Shown: positions 34,201 to 46,551, counted from the first letter of the stretch. The stretch: 64,000 nt of DNA from Tetragonia tetragonoides (GCA_038025085.1 CM076152.1:38877501-38941500); one strand, 5' to 3'. Notes: generated from the sequence alone by a model not told the origin. Translations and numbers: made by a program.

Positions 34201-37200
34201 TTTACTTTTTCATTCAGGGGTGGGATTTGCATCTGGGCTGCTTCATATCCTGGTAACCCTGCATCTGTAAGATCTGGGGCTGCTCCCTTTGTGGGCACTA
34301 TTTCCAAGGGCTCCGGCATGAGGTGGACTTTAGTGGACTTTCTGAAGAGTCAGAATGAGGAGCACATTAGTGCGCTTTCTTGGAGTCCTGACGGAAGATA
34401 TCCTAAACTGACTTTCCGTTGCTATCTGCTCATATTACTTTGATGCTCTTTCTGCTCCCTCCCTTCCTCTTAAAAAAGGAAAACGAATAAAAAATGTTTG
34501 TACATTGACCAACATGTGTTTTTTATATCACTTTTGGGTTTGTCTGGTGATAGAACAACCTTGATTGATAAAACTAAATGTACCTAGAAACTAATGACTG
34601 CCAAAAGAAAAGGAAGTAAATATTAAATAACATATACCTCACACATTTATGAATTAATGCATGAGTTCAGAACTTATCTCAGCTCATCTGTGTGTCGATG
34701 CTATGTTTAAAAGAGCTGCATATTGCAACTCTGTGGACTATGTAGTTAGGATGGTGAATGTTTGATGCTATTCCCAACAATTTCATGTTGTTCTTATACT
34801 GTTCTTCATGGAGAGTTCATTCCATCCTTTCTAAGATTCTCGAACTATTATGCATATGCAACGCCTTTCTGGTTTGATAGACGATAGTGCCGTGGCTCCT
34901 GAGACATATCTATCCCCCATTGTTCTTTCTGGAGATGCTTGTTGAAACTAATCAATTATCCATAGCTTCCTTTCAAGCTATCCTTCAACGCGTTTTCTCT
35001 GAAACTTTAGTGTTTAGATAAATACATTTTTGGATAGAGTGCTAATTTCCACCTTTTGTGGGTCTATCGGAAACAACCTCTCTACTAAGCGACTAGTTAG
35101 GGGTAAGGTTGCGTACAAATGGACCTTCCCAGACCCCGCCTTCAGCTAGATACTAACTTTCCATTTATGCAGGTTTCTTGTTGTGTGCTAATTTCCAGTT
35201 ATGCAGGATGAAACATGCATTCTCTTTCATGTAGCCACAAACTTCTAGGTTGTTACCCATCTGATTTTGAATGTTAATAAAATTTAAAAATCCATTTCTA
35301 AATTTTGTTTTTGCTTCCTTTCTTTCCCATGTGTAAAAGTTTGTCACTTTTGAACTCCGTCCTCCAGCATTCTTTCTTGTGTGACGCTTCCTCCCATTAA
35401 CCTCTTTTAATTACTTATACCTAGGCTCTTACTGGTATTCTTGAAGGACAACGGAGTCCTCGTCATTGTTCTTTGCTTTTTTTCAGCTTACAGAGCAAGA
35501 ACCCCATCCTAGGATTCGACCCCATTTGACTTATACCCCTAGTACATCTAATTGTGTATGGTTTGATCAAGTAACTTTGGAGCTTGGTCATGCAAACCCA
35601 ATGGCTTCAGACATGCATCATCTGCCCACATCAGTGCATAAGAAGATCAACAAAGCACACTGTTTGCTCGCTTCTCTTCTTCTTCTCTTTCCCCCAGCTT
35701 CTCTTGATTTTCTTTGAATTCAGTACTTGCAATTGGCCATCTTCCTGCTATTCTTGCACCACACAAGCAAAGACTCTCAGTTGAACCATTGTATGTATCG
35801 AGAGGGTTGCAACTATCGAACATTGGGTAATTGGGTAACATAGACAATCATATTGCGGAATATGAACTTTGGGTAATTGGGTCATTTGGAGGTTGAACGA
35901 GGCAAGTCACCTGTCAATAATTATAATGATTTGGTAGACCAACAATGAAACCCTTGGTCATGTCTATCTTCAATTTTCACTTATCTAAAAACTTTTTTAT
36001 TCATCAGAGGTTAAATAGGGTAAATCCTGGGTGAATTTTAAACCATGATGAAGTCAGATATTTGGGTTTGGGGAAGATTGGCCATAGATAATCTATTTGC
36101 AATTTTCTCTCGGGCCTTATAACTAGTTAAGAGGGTCTCTTTTGATAGATATCTCAACAGGCATTTCATTTGGGAGCAGCTGGTGAATTTGACCTCCTTA
36201 GTCATAAGTTGCTGGTGCTTCTTAGAATATAGTTTGAATGATAGTATTATAGTTTAAAACACTTGTATTGCTTTGATTTCCTTTAGTTATTGAAGTACAC
36301 ATTGTATTTTGCTTGTATAAGAGATTCTGATATTCATAGATTTATACATATTTCTTTCACCTAGAACAATATAAGACTTTCATCTGAGTTTTGTTTATCT
36401 TGACTCTTGAGGAATAGAAGCCTGTGTTATTTTTGTCAATCATTGCAAAATATGGATTTTCTTGACTATTCACACATATTTGGCTACTGGATCATATGAG
36501 AGCTCAGCTTTTACCATCTGGGATGTTTCTCAAGGTACGGAACAAATTCGTGCTTCATTTGTATTCAAATTTCAAAGTCTCTTGGTCGTCTCCCGTTTGC
36601 ATCCCCTTTTATAGTTTAACTTCAGCGTCTATTAATTGGACTTGGATACAAATTAGGACTTAGTTAACCGTAAATGAACAAACAAATAATAGGTACAAAC
36701 TGCTTCGCTTGTGTTTTTTTTTATTACCCAAACTAAGAGAATTTCAGATAATGTGTCTATGACTCAAGTCTGATATTGATTTTGCATTCTGGTTTGCTTA
36801 TTGATGGCCTTTATTATTTATATGTGTTTGAACATTATAAGACAATACAATGATTGATTTCTTCTTCGTCAAACATCATCTTGTACCCCGTGAGTTCAAA
36901 GGATTGAATGAATTGTTATGTCAGCTATAAAGTGTATGAACGATATAAAGTTCTAAAGGATAGGAAAAGAAGAGAAAAAAAGGAAAAAAGCTATTTATTC
37001 TCGTAGGTTTAGTACAGATAACCTGATATGGAGTGGAAGTGGTAGTAACACTTCCCTTTTGGACCCACCATTTGATTTCTTCCCGAACTAGTGGAACTTT
37101 TCAAACCAAAATCCAAACCAACAGCATTCCAGTAGTTAATATCATCTGCATGGATCATTTTCCACCACTTGAGTCTGTTAACAAAAGGAAATCAACAACT

Positions 37201-40200
37201 ACTCCCTTGAGGTCTCTATTTCCTTTGTGCCCTATACATTGGGCCGTCCTATGCTTCACATCTCCTCACCAATGCACTAGGAGGTCATTTATCTTGTATA
37301 TCTGATTTCTAAACCCTTTTTTTTAATTTTTTTTCTTTGAAGGGGACTCTAAACCATCTTAGGCCCAGATCTTGCATATTCTCTGGAATTTTCCATTGAT
37401 TTGAAAGAAAATTCTGAATATTGACATGTACACTTTAAGATGGGTCATTTGCCTCTTATTACTTTCCCTTCCTCTGTAGTAGAGAAGGAAATAAAATATA
37501 TGCCAGAAGTAAAATAGGGTAGTAGAATATCTTAGAATATTCTAGATGAAATTGTGATAGTAGAATATTAGATGAGATTATGGTAGTAGAATACTCTAGA
37601 TCTACTTGTACTATAAAAGGGGTCTTCCTTATGTTATCAAGACAAGTCAAGTTTATTCGCCTCTCATATTTCCACATGGTATCAGAGCCTCTTTCTTGTT
37701 TCGCCGGTGGCAAACTCTTGTCCGTCCGCCACCAAACCATCACTTTTCTTTCAAACACAAGTCTAACATATTATAATCTCTACAAAGTTTGGCAATATTT
37801 TTGTCCAGCTCCTTCCCTCTTTGATACGTGATGATGTGCTTTGTCATCATGGTTAAATCAAAATAAATTAAGATCAAAGCCTGCCCCTTCTAGTCACTTG
37901 CAATCCTAGGATTCAGGTCTAATTCGCACAACCCCAATATTATTATGTCCTTGGGTTAAGCTTAGGTATTCTTGCTTTATTCCACAACCGCCTCGTCGAA
38001 ATATTATGGCGGCCAAATACCTTATGCTTGTGTTGAAGAAAGTGGTGTTGCGTGGTGGAGCAAGTTGTTATATTTGGGTGAAAAGCCTTGAAAAACGTGC
38101 CGAATGGAGATAAATTGGGTTCATTAACCCGATCCAAAATTTTTAAGGTTGAGTAATGGTCTCTTGTTTTATTAATATTTTATTTGTTGAGGGTTCATAT
38201 CTATCAAGGGCTTCTGAATTGTTTCATTTCAGACTGTACTTATCAATGAGGATTATTCATTTTGATCGAGATCTCTGGTAAGAATGACGAAATTTCTCCT
38301 ATCGTAGCTTTGGATTCCCGATGCTACGATTGCGGGGAGTATTAGAGAAGGAAATAATATATTTTCATAAGTAAAATAGGTTAGTAGAATATCTTAGAAT
38401 GTTCTAGATGAGATTATGGTAGTAGATATATGAGATTATGATAGTAGAATATTTTAGATCTATGTATAAAGGGGTCTTCCCTGTGTTATCAAGACAAGTC
38501 AAGTCTATTCCCCTCTCATATTTTCACACATCTAGAATATTTTACTACCATAATCTCATCCAGAATATTCTAAGATATTCTAATACCCTATTTTTTTCAC
38601 TTATGTCAAACATATTATTTCGTTCTCTAATACCCTGTGTGGTCAAAACCATAATTTTCTCATATATTAGGCATGTGATTGATCTTTATTGGATTCTGTT
38701 TGATGAATGCGTTGATAGTGCATGCTTCATAGATTGGTACAAACAGAGGAGGACAAGAGTTATTCATTGAGAGTGAAATTATTAGTTGGCCCAATACCTT
38801 GGACGGACCTCAGAGATAGAATAACTTTTATAAGTCCCCACGGGCTTAGACCAAAGAGAGGCCAGATGAGTGACCTTATGGCAAAGCAGCTCATATGGGA
38901 AAGAGGGTCCAGAGAAAACTAGTGCACTTCTTTTTAGCTACAAACACCACTAAGTGGTCATTTGGTTGACCAGAGGAAACATAGGATATGTAACTTCCTG
39001 GGAACTTAAAAAAAGGAAAGTTGTTTGGTCGACAAAATTGTAGGAAATGGGACTTCTCAGAAAGTTCTATTTCCCCCAAAATGGAGGAAGTCACTTACCT
39101 AGTCCCTCTAGGTAATTGAGACTTCCTACGTGAAGTTCTACTTCCTATTGCCAAGCAAACAACTTTGGTCACTTCACAAAAAGTTCTATTTCCTGACAAA
39201 TACCACTTTCTACGAAGAGCTATGACCACTTCGTATACATGGTATATACTCGCAAGAGCTATGACTGAGTTAAGACCTCAGCTGTAGGTGTAGGTGTATC
39301 CTAAGTCTCTCTCCCCTCCCCACGCTTCCAACAAAAATTTAAATAAAAAAAATTCTTGCACAGCTGTAAAGTTATGGGCTTAGGCCATTATAAAGTAGCT
39401 GCTTTCTCCCTCTCTCTGAGCAGTGGTAAATTTTAACATCTCAATTATACAGTGGGACTTGTGAAAGTTTCTTTATCTTTCATTTACATAAGTCCATACT
39501 TATAATGATAACTAGGTTTTCCTTCTTTTATCAGGTGTAGGTACTCCTGTTAGACGAGGATTAGGTGGCATATCGACCTTAAAGTGGTCGCCTTCTGGAG
39601 ATTACTTTTTTGCAGCTAAGTTGTATGTTATTGATCTTTCCACCACCATAAGTTCCAGTACGATGAATCAGATACTAAGTAAAAATTCTGTTCCTTGCAG
39701 TGATGGAACCTTTTATTTATGGGAGACAGGGTCATGGACATCAGAGCCATGGTCTTCAAGTAGTGGTTTTGTTACAGTAAGTGCATATTGTGGTCACTCA
39801 TCAGGTCACCTCCTTTGTTATTTTGTTAACTAGTGTATGATTCATTTCTAGTTAACTTGATGACTTTCAAGAATTTTCTGCTACTTTTTCGTCTTGCTCT
39901 TCCTGGAATTGATCTATGGACTATGTCACTTTGCAGATAATAGTCAAAACAGCATTTTGGTTGTGATAGCTTATGTGGTTGTTAAACATAATATAAAGAT
40001 GCCAGCTTCCATTAGTTTTTGTCCCAGATATTATTTCGTGATTCAAAGATAGTAAATCTTTCAATTGCGTAGCTATTGTAGCACAAATCCAAGTATTTCT
40101 AGTGCTTTTGATGACTATTATGATGATTTCAGCTACATCTTTTTCTGAACTTGTCTTTCAAGATTTGGGTTTCAACTTTAAATTGTTAGTAGCATCAACT

Positions 40201-42144
40201 TCAATGCCCAGAGTTGTGTGTAATGTAGATGCTTTCTCCTGTGGTGTCATTCCCTAAGTTTTTGGTTCTGATGCTCTGTATTATGATTGTGGACGTTTTA
40301 TTATCCATCTGATATCACTATCTCATCGTATTGTTTGCATCGAAATGGAAAGAAGTTATCATATTGAAAGTTGTACATTACTTTTTCAACAGGGAGCAAC
40401 TTGGGATCCTGATGGGCGTATGGTATTGCTTGCTTTCTCTGAATCTTCAACACTGGGTTCCATTCACTTCGCATCAAAGCCTCCGTCTCTTGGTGTGTAA
40501 ATCATCTTATTTGTTCCATCGTAATATACTCTGACTTGGTATGTGAGCTGTATCTATCCTGAACCCCTTTTTGAATTTTTCTTCCAGTTGCACACTTACT
40601 CCCAGTTGATTTGCCAGAGATAGCTTCTCTAACGAACAGGTATCAGTGTACCTAATCTGTTTTCTTCTCCCGTAACCATTTTGCTTATATATTGATTTGT
40701 TTCAAATACTAGTGCTCATTGATAAGGTGATTTTGAAAAGAGTGTTTAGCCCAGATAAGGATTCTATGAGGCCCCGCTGAGTGCATTGAAATGTTTGAAA
40801 AAAATATTCTGCTAGTGTTCAGGTTGGGCGGTGGAGAGAAGAATTATATAACTCTTTAATTGTATAGCATAATGCATAAGGGTTTCTAATATGCCTAAAC
40901 CATAGATGTGGCATGAAACATACTAACATTTATAAGATCATGATTTTCTTCACTTAGATCTGCCAGAGGAATAAAGTCTGGGTACAAAACAGTTCAGGGG
41001 AGATGAATATTACCTTTCTTATAGAAATTAGTAAAGATAATGTTTCTTCAACGCTGGGTTCCATTCACTTATAGAAATCAGCAAACATCGGTAACATTGA
41101 AAGTAGAAGCCATGAGATTTAATGTGCAAGCTAATCTCTTTTGGTTTTTTTAGTGATTTTAACACTCAAGAGCTTTAGTTTTATGACTTAGTAGCTTCTG
41201 TGGTCTCCTTTGTTTTTGCCTATCCTCATTGGAGAGCTTCTAACTGCTGGCATGTAATGCACGTGTGCACACTTTAGTCATCCAGACTGCTAAATTTTGG
41301 TGAGCATGTTCACTCCTAACAATATGATTTATTTCAGTCACAGAATTGAGAAGATGGCTTGGGATGCTTCAGGAGAACGCTTGGCCCTATCTTTCAAAGA
41401 TGGGAATGAGTTATACCAGGGACTTATTGCCATATATGATGTCAGGAGGACCCCTCTCATTGCTGCATCTCTAATGTGAGTTTCTGAAGTAGCATTTACA
41501 CTGCTAATTGCTAATTTTGTGTTGTTTTGTTCCTTAAAGAGTTGTTTGGATATTTAAGTGGAAATTCTGAATTTCAATAGAAGAAAATGCCTGCACACCT
41601 AACATTTTGATGCATTGAGAACCTCAAAAGGAGGAAGAAGAATTTGAAATGCCAAGGTGGTGGGTGCAATTTGAAATTCTCAATTTTTAAGGCTTTATGA
41701 GAGGCTATAGAATTGAATCAATTCTTAACCTACAATTATCTTGGCCATTGAAGAACAAATTCACCTCAAATCCATTATCTCAAATACAAATATCCAAACT
41801 CACCTTAAGTCTTATCAATATATTCGATTCAGTTCTCCATTTTAGAACATGTTAATGGTATTAAACCATTATGGAACTTGTTAACTAATGTCATGTTGCT
41901 TCTTGTGCATCCAGTGGATTTATCAGGGGACCTGGAGACAATCCCAAGCCACTTGCATATTCTTTCCATGACAAGTTCAAACAGGGACCTCTGCTTTCTG
42001 TGGTAAATATCATGTTTCTTCAATGTTGTACTTTGGCTAGCTTCAGGCAGTTACTAAGTTGAGCTCATCCATACTGTGCAGTGTTGGAGCACCGGTTTCT
42101 GCTGCACCTACCCTCTTTTATTTCGTTCTCACATTCTTCCTTAG
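31107..42144 (+). CDS. ALADIN: Nuclear pore protein ALADIN (WD40 repeat), 14 exons
   Basis: ALADIN is a WD40 beta-propeller nucleoporin. Exons: 31107-31164, 31310-31365, 31465-31611, 33649-33763, 34009-34108, 34218-34397, 36476-36534, 39535-39622, 39701-39776, 40393-40492, 40588-40639, 41338-41475, 41915-42002 and 42082-42144 (TAG). Every junction keeps the frame and gives 439 aa, near the Arabidopsis length (447 as I recall). Typical stretches: MPSFPPPGSVTICEINRDL, GGICIWAASYPGN, ALSWSPDGRYLATGSY, TFYLWETGSWTSEPWS, FHDKFKQGPLLSVCWSTGFC. Intron 6 (34398-36475) is of the rare AT-AC class. Introns 3 and 7 carry retroelement relics. No coding lesion was seen. Confidence 0.96.
31186..31234. repeat. 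(CT)n microsatellite in ALADIN intron 1
   Basis: About 24 CT units (with one interruption at the left) lie 20 bases past the first donor site, filling about a third of the 145-base intron. Confidence 0.95.
32330..33545 (+). mobile_element. Degenerate LINE relic (3' part, zf-RVT region) in ALADIN intron 3
   Basis: Translating in shifting frames gives VNAKEMLQ, then VCVMCLRDSE, then HCDMAHSFWGTLFDV, the order seen in the zinc-binding (zf-RVT) region after plant LINE reverse transcriptases. Upstream words such as VGNGLGFRLLEYAWNGDI fit the region before it. Stops and frameshifts are many. The right end near a TA-rich stretch (33,543-33,555) is approximate and so is the left. Confidence 0.65.
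34398..36475 (+). other. AT-AC (U12-type) intron of ALADIN
   Basis: The intron begins ATATCCTAA and ends with AC. A U12-like branch site TTTTCTTGACT lies about 10 nt before the 3' end. Only this splice joins GGA AG to A TAT TTG GCT and gives DGRYLATGSYES, the expected WD40 sequence; no GT-AG alternative at this place keeps that protein. The intron is about 2.1 kb and contains the dispersed repeat at 35059-35140. Confidence 0.9.
35059..35140 (+). repeat. Dispersed repeat motif, copy 1
   Basis: The sequence starts gggtctatcggaaacaacct and continues through a pyrimidine-rich stretch to ccttcccagaccccgcc. It has an inverted relative at 43089-43170. I recognise it as a widely dispersed plant repeat motif but cannot name the element. 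Confidence 0.7.
37475..38528 (+). mobile_element. TRIM-like miniature LTR retrotransposon in ALADIN intron 7
   Basis: Two direct repeats of about 200 bp (37475-37676 and about 38338-38528) share agagaaggaaat at the start and aagacaagtcaag and ctctcatat near the end. The first is followed at once by a tRNA-Met primer site TGGTATCAGAGCC (37677-37689). A purine tract attgcggggag precedes the second. The roughly 660-bp interior has no gag or pol. These are the marks of a terminal-repeat retrotransposon in miniature. No TSD is visible. Confidence 0.82.
38529..38634 (-). repeat. Inverted partial LTR copy beside the TRIM-like element
   Basis: Read on the minus strand this matches the first half of the LTR (ggtattagagaacgaaat onward, then agaatatcttagaatattct and gagattatggtagta). 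It directly abuts the right LTR in opposite orientation. Confidence 0.85.
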
Positions 42145-42678
42145 TTGAGGTATAACTATTTTGTTATTATAAGCATTTTTTTGTGCAGTCATCTTTTTTT
42201 GTTTTATTTATTGTTTTTTTTTGGTTTTCACAGAAACACCTAACGAGCATATTTAATGGTGGGTGCCACAGCTAGTTCTTTTGAATTTGTGCTTCCTAAT
42301 TCATCCATCTGACATTAGTAAGTTCACTAGGCCATAGTCTGTCTCTGTTCGTGACTCTTTGGAGAGTATTCCCTGGCGTACGATCCTATATTTGGGGAAG
42401 ATATTAAGGCACACAGTTAATTTAACCATTAAATGCAGGTAAAATATTTCTCCCTGTTGTATGCACATTGCAAAGTTAAACTCATCTGTTTTCTTTTTCT
42501 GTTGTGTTTTTTTTGAACTCGCTCTTTCAATGGGTGTTTTCTGTAGTGGGCATGCTAACATGGTTTTCAATTTTGTTTCCCTCCATATGTTTATGTAGGC
42601 TGTCTCTGGATGGAGTTAGCTTTGCTTCAGATCAGCAAGCAGTTTGTGATTTTTGTCACAGTTGCTGTGTGAATATAG

Positions 42679-42682
<4 letters not shown>

Positions 42683-42739
<57 letters not shown>
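42683..42739. repeat. (CT)n microsatellite
   Basis: About 28 CT units, downstream of ALADIN. Confidence 0.95.
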
Positions 42740-42743
<4 letters not shown>

Positions 42744-43088
42744 CCTCATTCTTTGGGCATGAAGTGAGGTCTCATAGTTAAAAGCCAACTCTAGAATCTA
42801 ATGTACTATGTACCCTGAGAATAGCAAGAACAAAGTGTGAGGACTCCTTTGAGGGCAAAGCTTTTACCTGTAAAATAAATTTATGGACAAACTGTAATAG
42901 CTTAGAATTTTTGAGCTTTGGCATCGTACATCAAATTCCATCTCAGATGGTTTTTGTTACACCGAGGTCAAGATTCGGATACGGAATACCAATTTTCATG
43001 TGGCCTGACTTATACAAAAAACCAGGAGCTAAACCGGGTTTCCATTTTTATACAAAAAACCATTACCACCCAGTAACTATCCTGTCGA

Positions 43089-43170
43089 GGACGGGGGTAT
43101 GGGGAGGTCCAGGTGTACACAGCCTTATCTCTAAATAGTCGAGTAGTCGCCTAGTAGAGAGGCGGTTTCC
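43089..43170 (-). repeat. Dispersed repeat motif, copy 2 (inverted)
   Basis: On the minus strand it reads ggaaaccgcctctctactag and ends near ggacctccccataccccc, matching the order of the copy at 35059-35140. Confidence 0.7.
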
Positions 43171-43846
43171 ATATTTATGTGATGTCAATATAGTTGCTGA
43201 GTTAGAGTAAAGCATGAACTATCCACCCTTCCAAGCCAGAAAATGTAGTACAAAGACTTCACGTCTTGCTAGTGGACTATGTCATTCGATGCTTGTGATT
43301 TTGTTGTTGGAATTGCAGGAAATTGATTTTTGTATTTGGAGGTTGGAATTGCAGGAAAGTTACGCAAAATGGCAAGTGTCTTTATTCCTATATACTTGTA
43401 GTGAACTCTGAGATTGCCATCGCTGTTAAGTTCTCCAGGGCAATAACTGTCTATATTGCTCGTATCATAAGTGAGAAAAGTCTTGACAAGATAGATTATC
43501 TTCCATCGACATTTAAGTTTAGCTTGACACATAATTTTGGACTTGCTGGTTATGATTGGCACGAAGTTATTTTGCTTTTGTCAAGTGAGAAAGGGGTTAA
43601 AAATAAGAAAGTCAAGTGGGGTTCATTACATTATTTTCCTCGTCCTGAAATGAACCTCAGTAAACTGAGGCCATGTAGTTTTTTTTTTTTTTTTTTAATG
43701 TTTATTTCAACTATCAATTTTGCAAAAGCTATTAAGATACACCTACTCAGAGTACTCAACCTGTACTCAACCCCTCTCACGAATGGATAACTAAAAATAA
43801 TTTAGACTCAACATATTGCACATACCACGAAACAAGCAATGATCAG

Positions 43847-44386
43847 ATGCATGTTCTCCAACACTCTTCGCCGTTATTAGTAGCTTGGAGACCACTCCCA
43901 TCAACCTTTGTCAAACTCAATTTTGATGGTGCTAAAAATGTTTCTGGATCAGGAGCAGGATATATCATCCGTGATCCAACTGGCAAAATGATTAGAGCAG
44001 GTAGTTACTTTTTAGGCAATGCCTCTGTACTAGTTGCTGAAGCCACAACACTCCGAAATGGGTTACAACAAGCCATGTTACTGGGATATTCAAATATAGT
44101 CATAGAGGGGGATAATAAAGTCGTCATTGAGGCTATTCAAGGAAAATACCAAATCCCTTGGATCATTTTTAGCCTGATAATGGACATTCGTTTGCTTATT
44201 CAACAGACATCACAATATCGTATCCAACACCGCTATCGTGAGGCGAATAGAGCAGCGGACTGGATGACCAAGTTTGGCAGTGCTAATCATGACAATTTCA
44301 CGTGGGAAAATTACCCGAATATTGAGTTTAGAAATATCCTTTTTTCTGACGCGATGAGAGTCACCCTCGAGAGGAGGGCCTTCTAA
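43847..44386 (+). CDS. RNase H-like (RVT_3) protein, LINE-derived, intact 179 aa
   Basis: A complete ORF starts MHVLQHSSPLLVAWRPLPST and carries the plant RVT_3 RNase H fold. Candidate catalytic acids are present: Asp in LNFDGAKN, Glu in VAEATTLRNG, Asp in IEGDNKVV and Asp in REANRAADWM. It ends LERRAF with a TAA, and within 30 bases comes an A-rich tail (44408-44450), as at the 3' end of a LINE. It is therefore most likely the last part of a 5'-truncated LINE whose frame happens to be intact, rather than a host gene. A domesticated RNase H gene is possible; no intron or promoter is evident. Confidence 0.75.
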   Translation: MHVLQHSSPLLVAWRPLPSTFVKLNFDGAKNVSGSGAGYIIRDPTGKMIRAGSYFLGNASVLVAEATTLRNGLQQAMLLGYSNIVIEGDNKVVIEAIQGKYQIPWIIFSLIMDIRLLIQQTSQYRIQHRYREANRAADWMTKFGSANHDNFTWENYPNIEFRNILFSDAMRVTLERRAF

Positions 44387-44450
44387 TCGCTTATCTCCTT
44401 ACCTTTAAATAAATAAAAAAAAAAAACCTCAAAAAAAAAAAAAGAAAAGA

Positions 44451-45780
44451 AAGTACTTATGTCTCAGTTACTCCAAAATGATTTGCAAAATGTATTAGTG
44501 ATTCATGTGGCAAAACTTAAACCAACTTCAATATCTCCTTTCACTTTTCTTATTTTCCACAACTTTTTCATCTACTTTTCCCTCCACCTCAAACTAAGAA
44601 AAATGGGCATAGAAGTGGAAACTCTACTTATAATTTAGAGATGAAGACAGAATTAGAGAAAGAGGGGACGAGGAAGAAGGAATATGAAAATAAGTTTGAA
44701 ACTAAGATAATATAAGTTATATTTGTAAATGGCTACCGTATTTATGTAACCACTAAACAATATTGTTTGTTTTTAAAATTGGTCAAATGACCACATGACT
44801 TGTAGTGTAGGATTTGCTTTTCTAAGAGTTTCCATTTGCCTTGTAACTTTGTGAGAATTGAGAAGTACATCAATAATTTTTAGACTAAGCTTATATGAGT
44901 AAAACTGAAAGTCATTCAAACAACTTAGCTTGTCTTGGCCCAAGAGAGAATTGCATTTGGGTCAGTGAATAAGGTAGGGTTGACAAAGTTGGATTTTTTT
45001 TTTTTTTTTTGTGGGGCAAAGTTAAAATATACTACAGAGTATTTATTAGTTTGTGAAAAAAATCTTGAAAAATTTGTAGAAAACTTACGCCTTACAATGA
45101 AGACAACATTTTATTGTACAAAATATTAGGTGAAGAAGTTCTCGTATGTAACGTCTTGACATGAATTTCTCAATACTTTCCAACATTATAGGACACATGC
45201 AAAAATTTACTCTGAACAACCACTTGATTTAATTTTCTCCCCATTTTTCATAAATTTTACAAAAATAAATAAATACAATATTTTTTTGGTGCGATAAATA
45301 AATCCAATTTATGGTTAGTGTTTGTTCAGTTCGGATCCTTTGTTATTATAAAAATAACAATAGAGTGATGGTGTGTATTTATATGCACTTGGATTAAAGT
45401 TTTAAAGGGGTGATTTTTTGACCATTGGACCATCGGTAACCGGGCAAATTCAGGTGTTGATGTACCAAAAAAAAAATAAAATAATCTAGATTAGCATTCT
45501 GATTCAGCAGCCAAGATAAAACTTGCACATTATAATAAAATCAGGGTCCACTTAAATAGATTATAACCTTATCCAGTTAGTGTGTCTAAATGTGTTTGTA
45601 TTATTTGGGATTTTCATAAGTACAGTACTCAATATTTAATGGATTCTTTCGTGAAAACAAAGGCAGATCTCTATCTAATTCTAAGCTCTAAAACAGTGTC
45701 ATTTTCTGGCGCAACACAACACTGTGAAGAAATGGCCCCACCCCTGTTTATGGACTATGGCTCCACTTCACTCCTTAATC
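44451..45780. other. Intergenic DNA upstream of the arabinofuranosidase gene
   Basis: AT-rich with several A and T runs. No gene or element ends recognised. The right end should include promoter sequence. Confidence 0.5.
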
Positions 45781-45782
45781 AC

Positions 45783-45791
45783 TATATATAC
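45783..45791 (+). promoter_or_regulatory. Candidate TATA box of the arabinofuranosidase gene
   Basis: The word tatatata lies about 105 bases before the predicted leader splice donor (45897). Its spacing to a leader starting near 45,815 fits a plant core promoter. Confidence 0.55.
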
Positions 45792-45896
45792 AATCGTCAT
45801 TTCTGCTTTCAACGTTTCATCTCCAAATAACACACTAACAATCTTTCTCTCTCATCTATCCAACAATTAACAACTTTGAAGACTATTTTTCCCCAG

Positions 45897-46551
45897 GTAA
45901 TTAAAAAACAACATTATAATGTTTTTAGTTATTTATTTTCTTTTTGAAGGGATTTTTTAGTTATTTCCTTATTGTATTGTTAGTGGGCAATTTCCCTTTT
46001 TTATTATTATTATTTTTTTCTTTTGGGTGCAAATGATGAGCAATATAGGCCGATTTAGATGGACTTTGAATCTGTTTTATAGTCTTGGTAATTGGTATAA
46101 TCCAGGAACTTAATTTTATCAGCTGAAAATTGTGCCCTTTATTTCTGGGATTTTTTGACTTTTTCTATTTCCACATTTGTTTGGACTGTTTAGTCAGTTA
46201 GTTACTCCACTGGGGTTAGATACTTTGATTGCATGAGTTGCTTTTTGTTGCCAAATCAAGTCATCTAATTTGCCTTCTGTTATTGTTATCTGGGTATTCT
46301 CTCTCTCTCTCAAGATTGCAGCTTTTCTTTATATAATTGGTTGAGTTGAAAAGGCTAGGTTTGTTGTTTCACACTTGTTGCATTAAATATTTGATTATTT
46401 GAAACTAATTTTCCATTTTCATTACGGGGATTCACTGAATTTGTTGTGGAAATCCCAGATAATGGGATTTTAGTATTTTGTGATTGATTAACTGATGACC
46501 CTTTTGCTAGTTAATGCTATACTTGCCTCATATGAATGAATTTGGTGACAG
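45897..46551 (+). other. Predicted 5' UTR intron of the arabinofuranosidase gene
   Basis: Donor ccccag|gtaatt and acceptor ggtgacag surround T-rich non-coding DNA. The acceptor lies 55 bases before the start ATG. Confidence 0.65.

Larger units (their letters stand above)
42145..43680. other. ALADIN 3' UTR and intergenic DNA
   Basis: Contains the ALADIN 3' UTR, a (CT)n microsatellite (42683-42739) and an inverted dispersed repeat (43089-43170). An open frame around 43,323-43,790 has no recognisable similarity and I do not call it. Confidence 0.5.

Noticed and set aside
35466..35717. ORF in the AT-AC intron of ALADIN
   Set aside because: No similarity recognised, no splice or start context, and it is skipped by the only frame-consistent splice.
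38930..39190. Possible MITE (ends aagtggtcatttggttg and ccaagcaaacaacttt) in ALADIN intron 7
   Set aside because: The two ends match only loosely when inverted and I see no target duplication.
43323..43790. 155-codon ORF after ALADIN
   Set aside because: Contains poly-Phe from a T-run and no recognisable domain; composition is like the flanking DNA.
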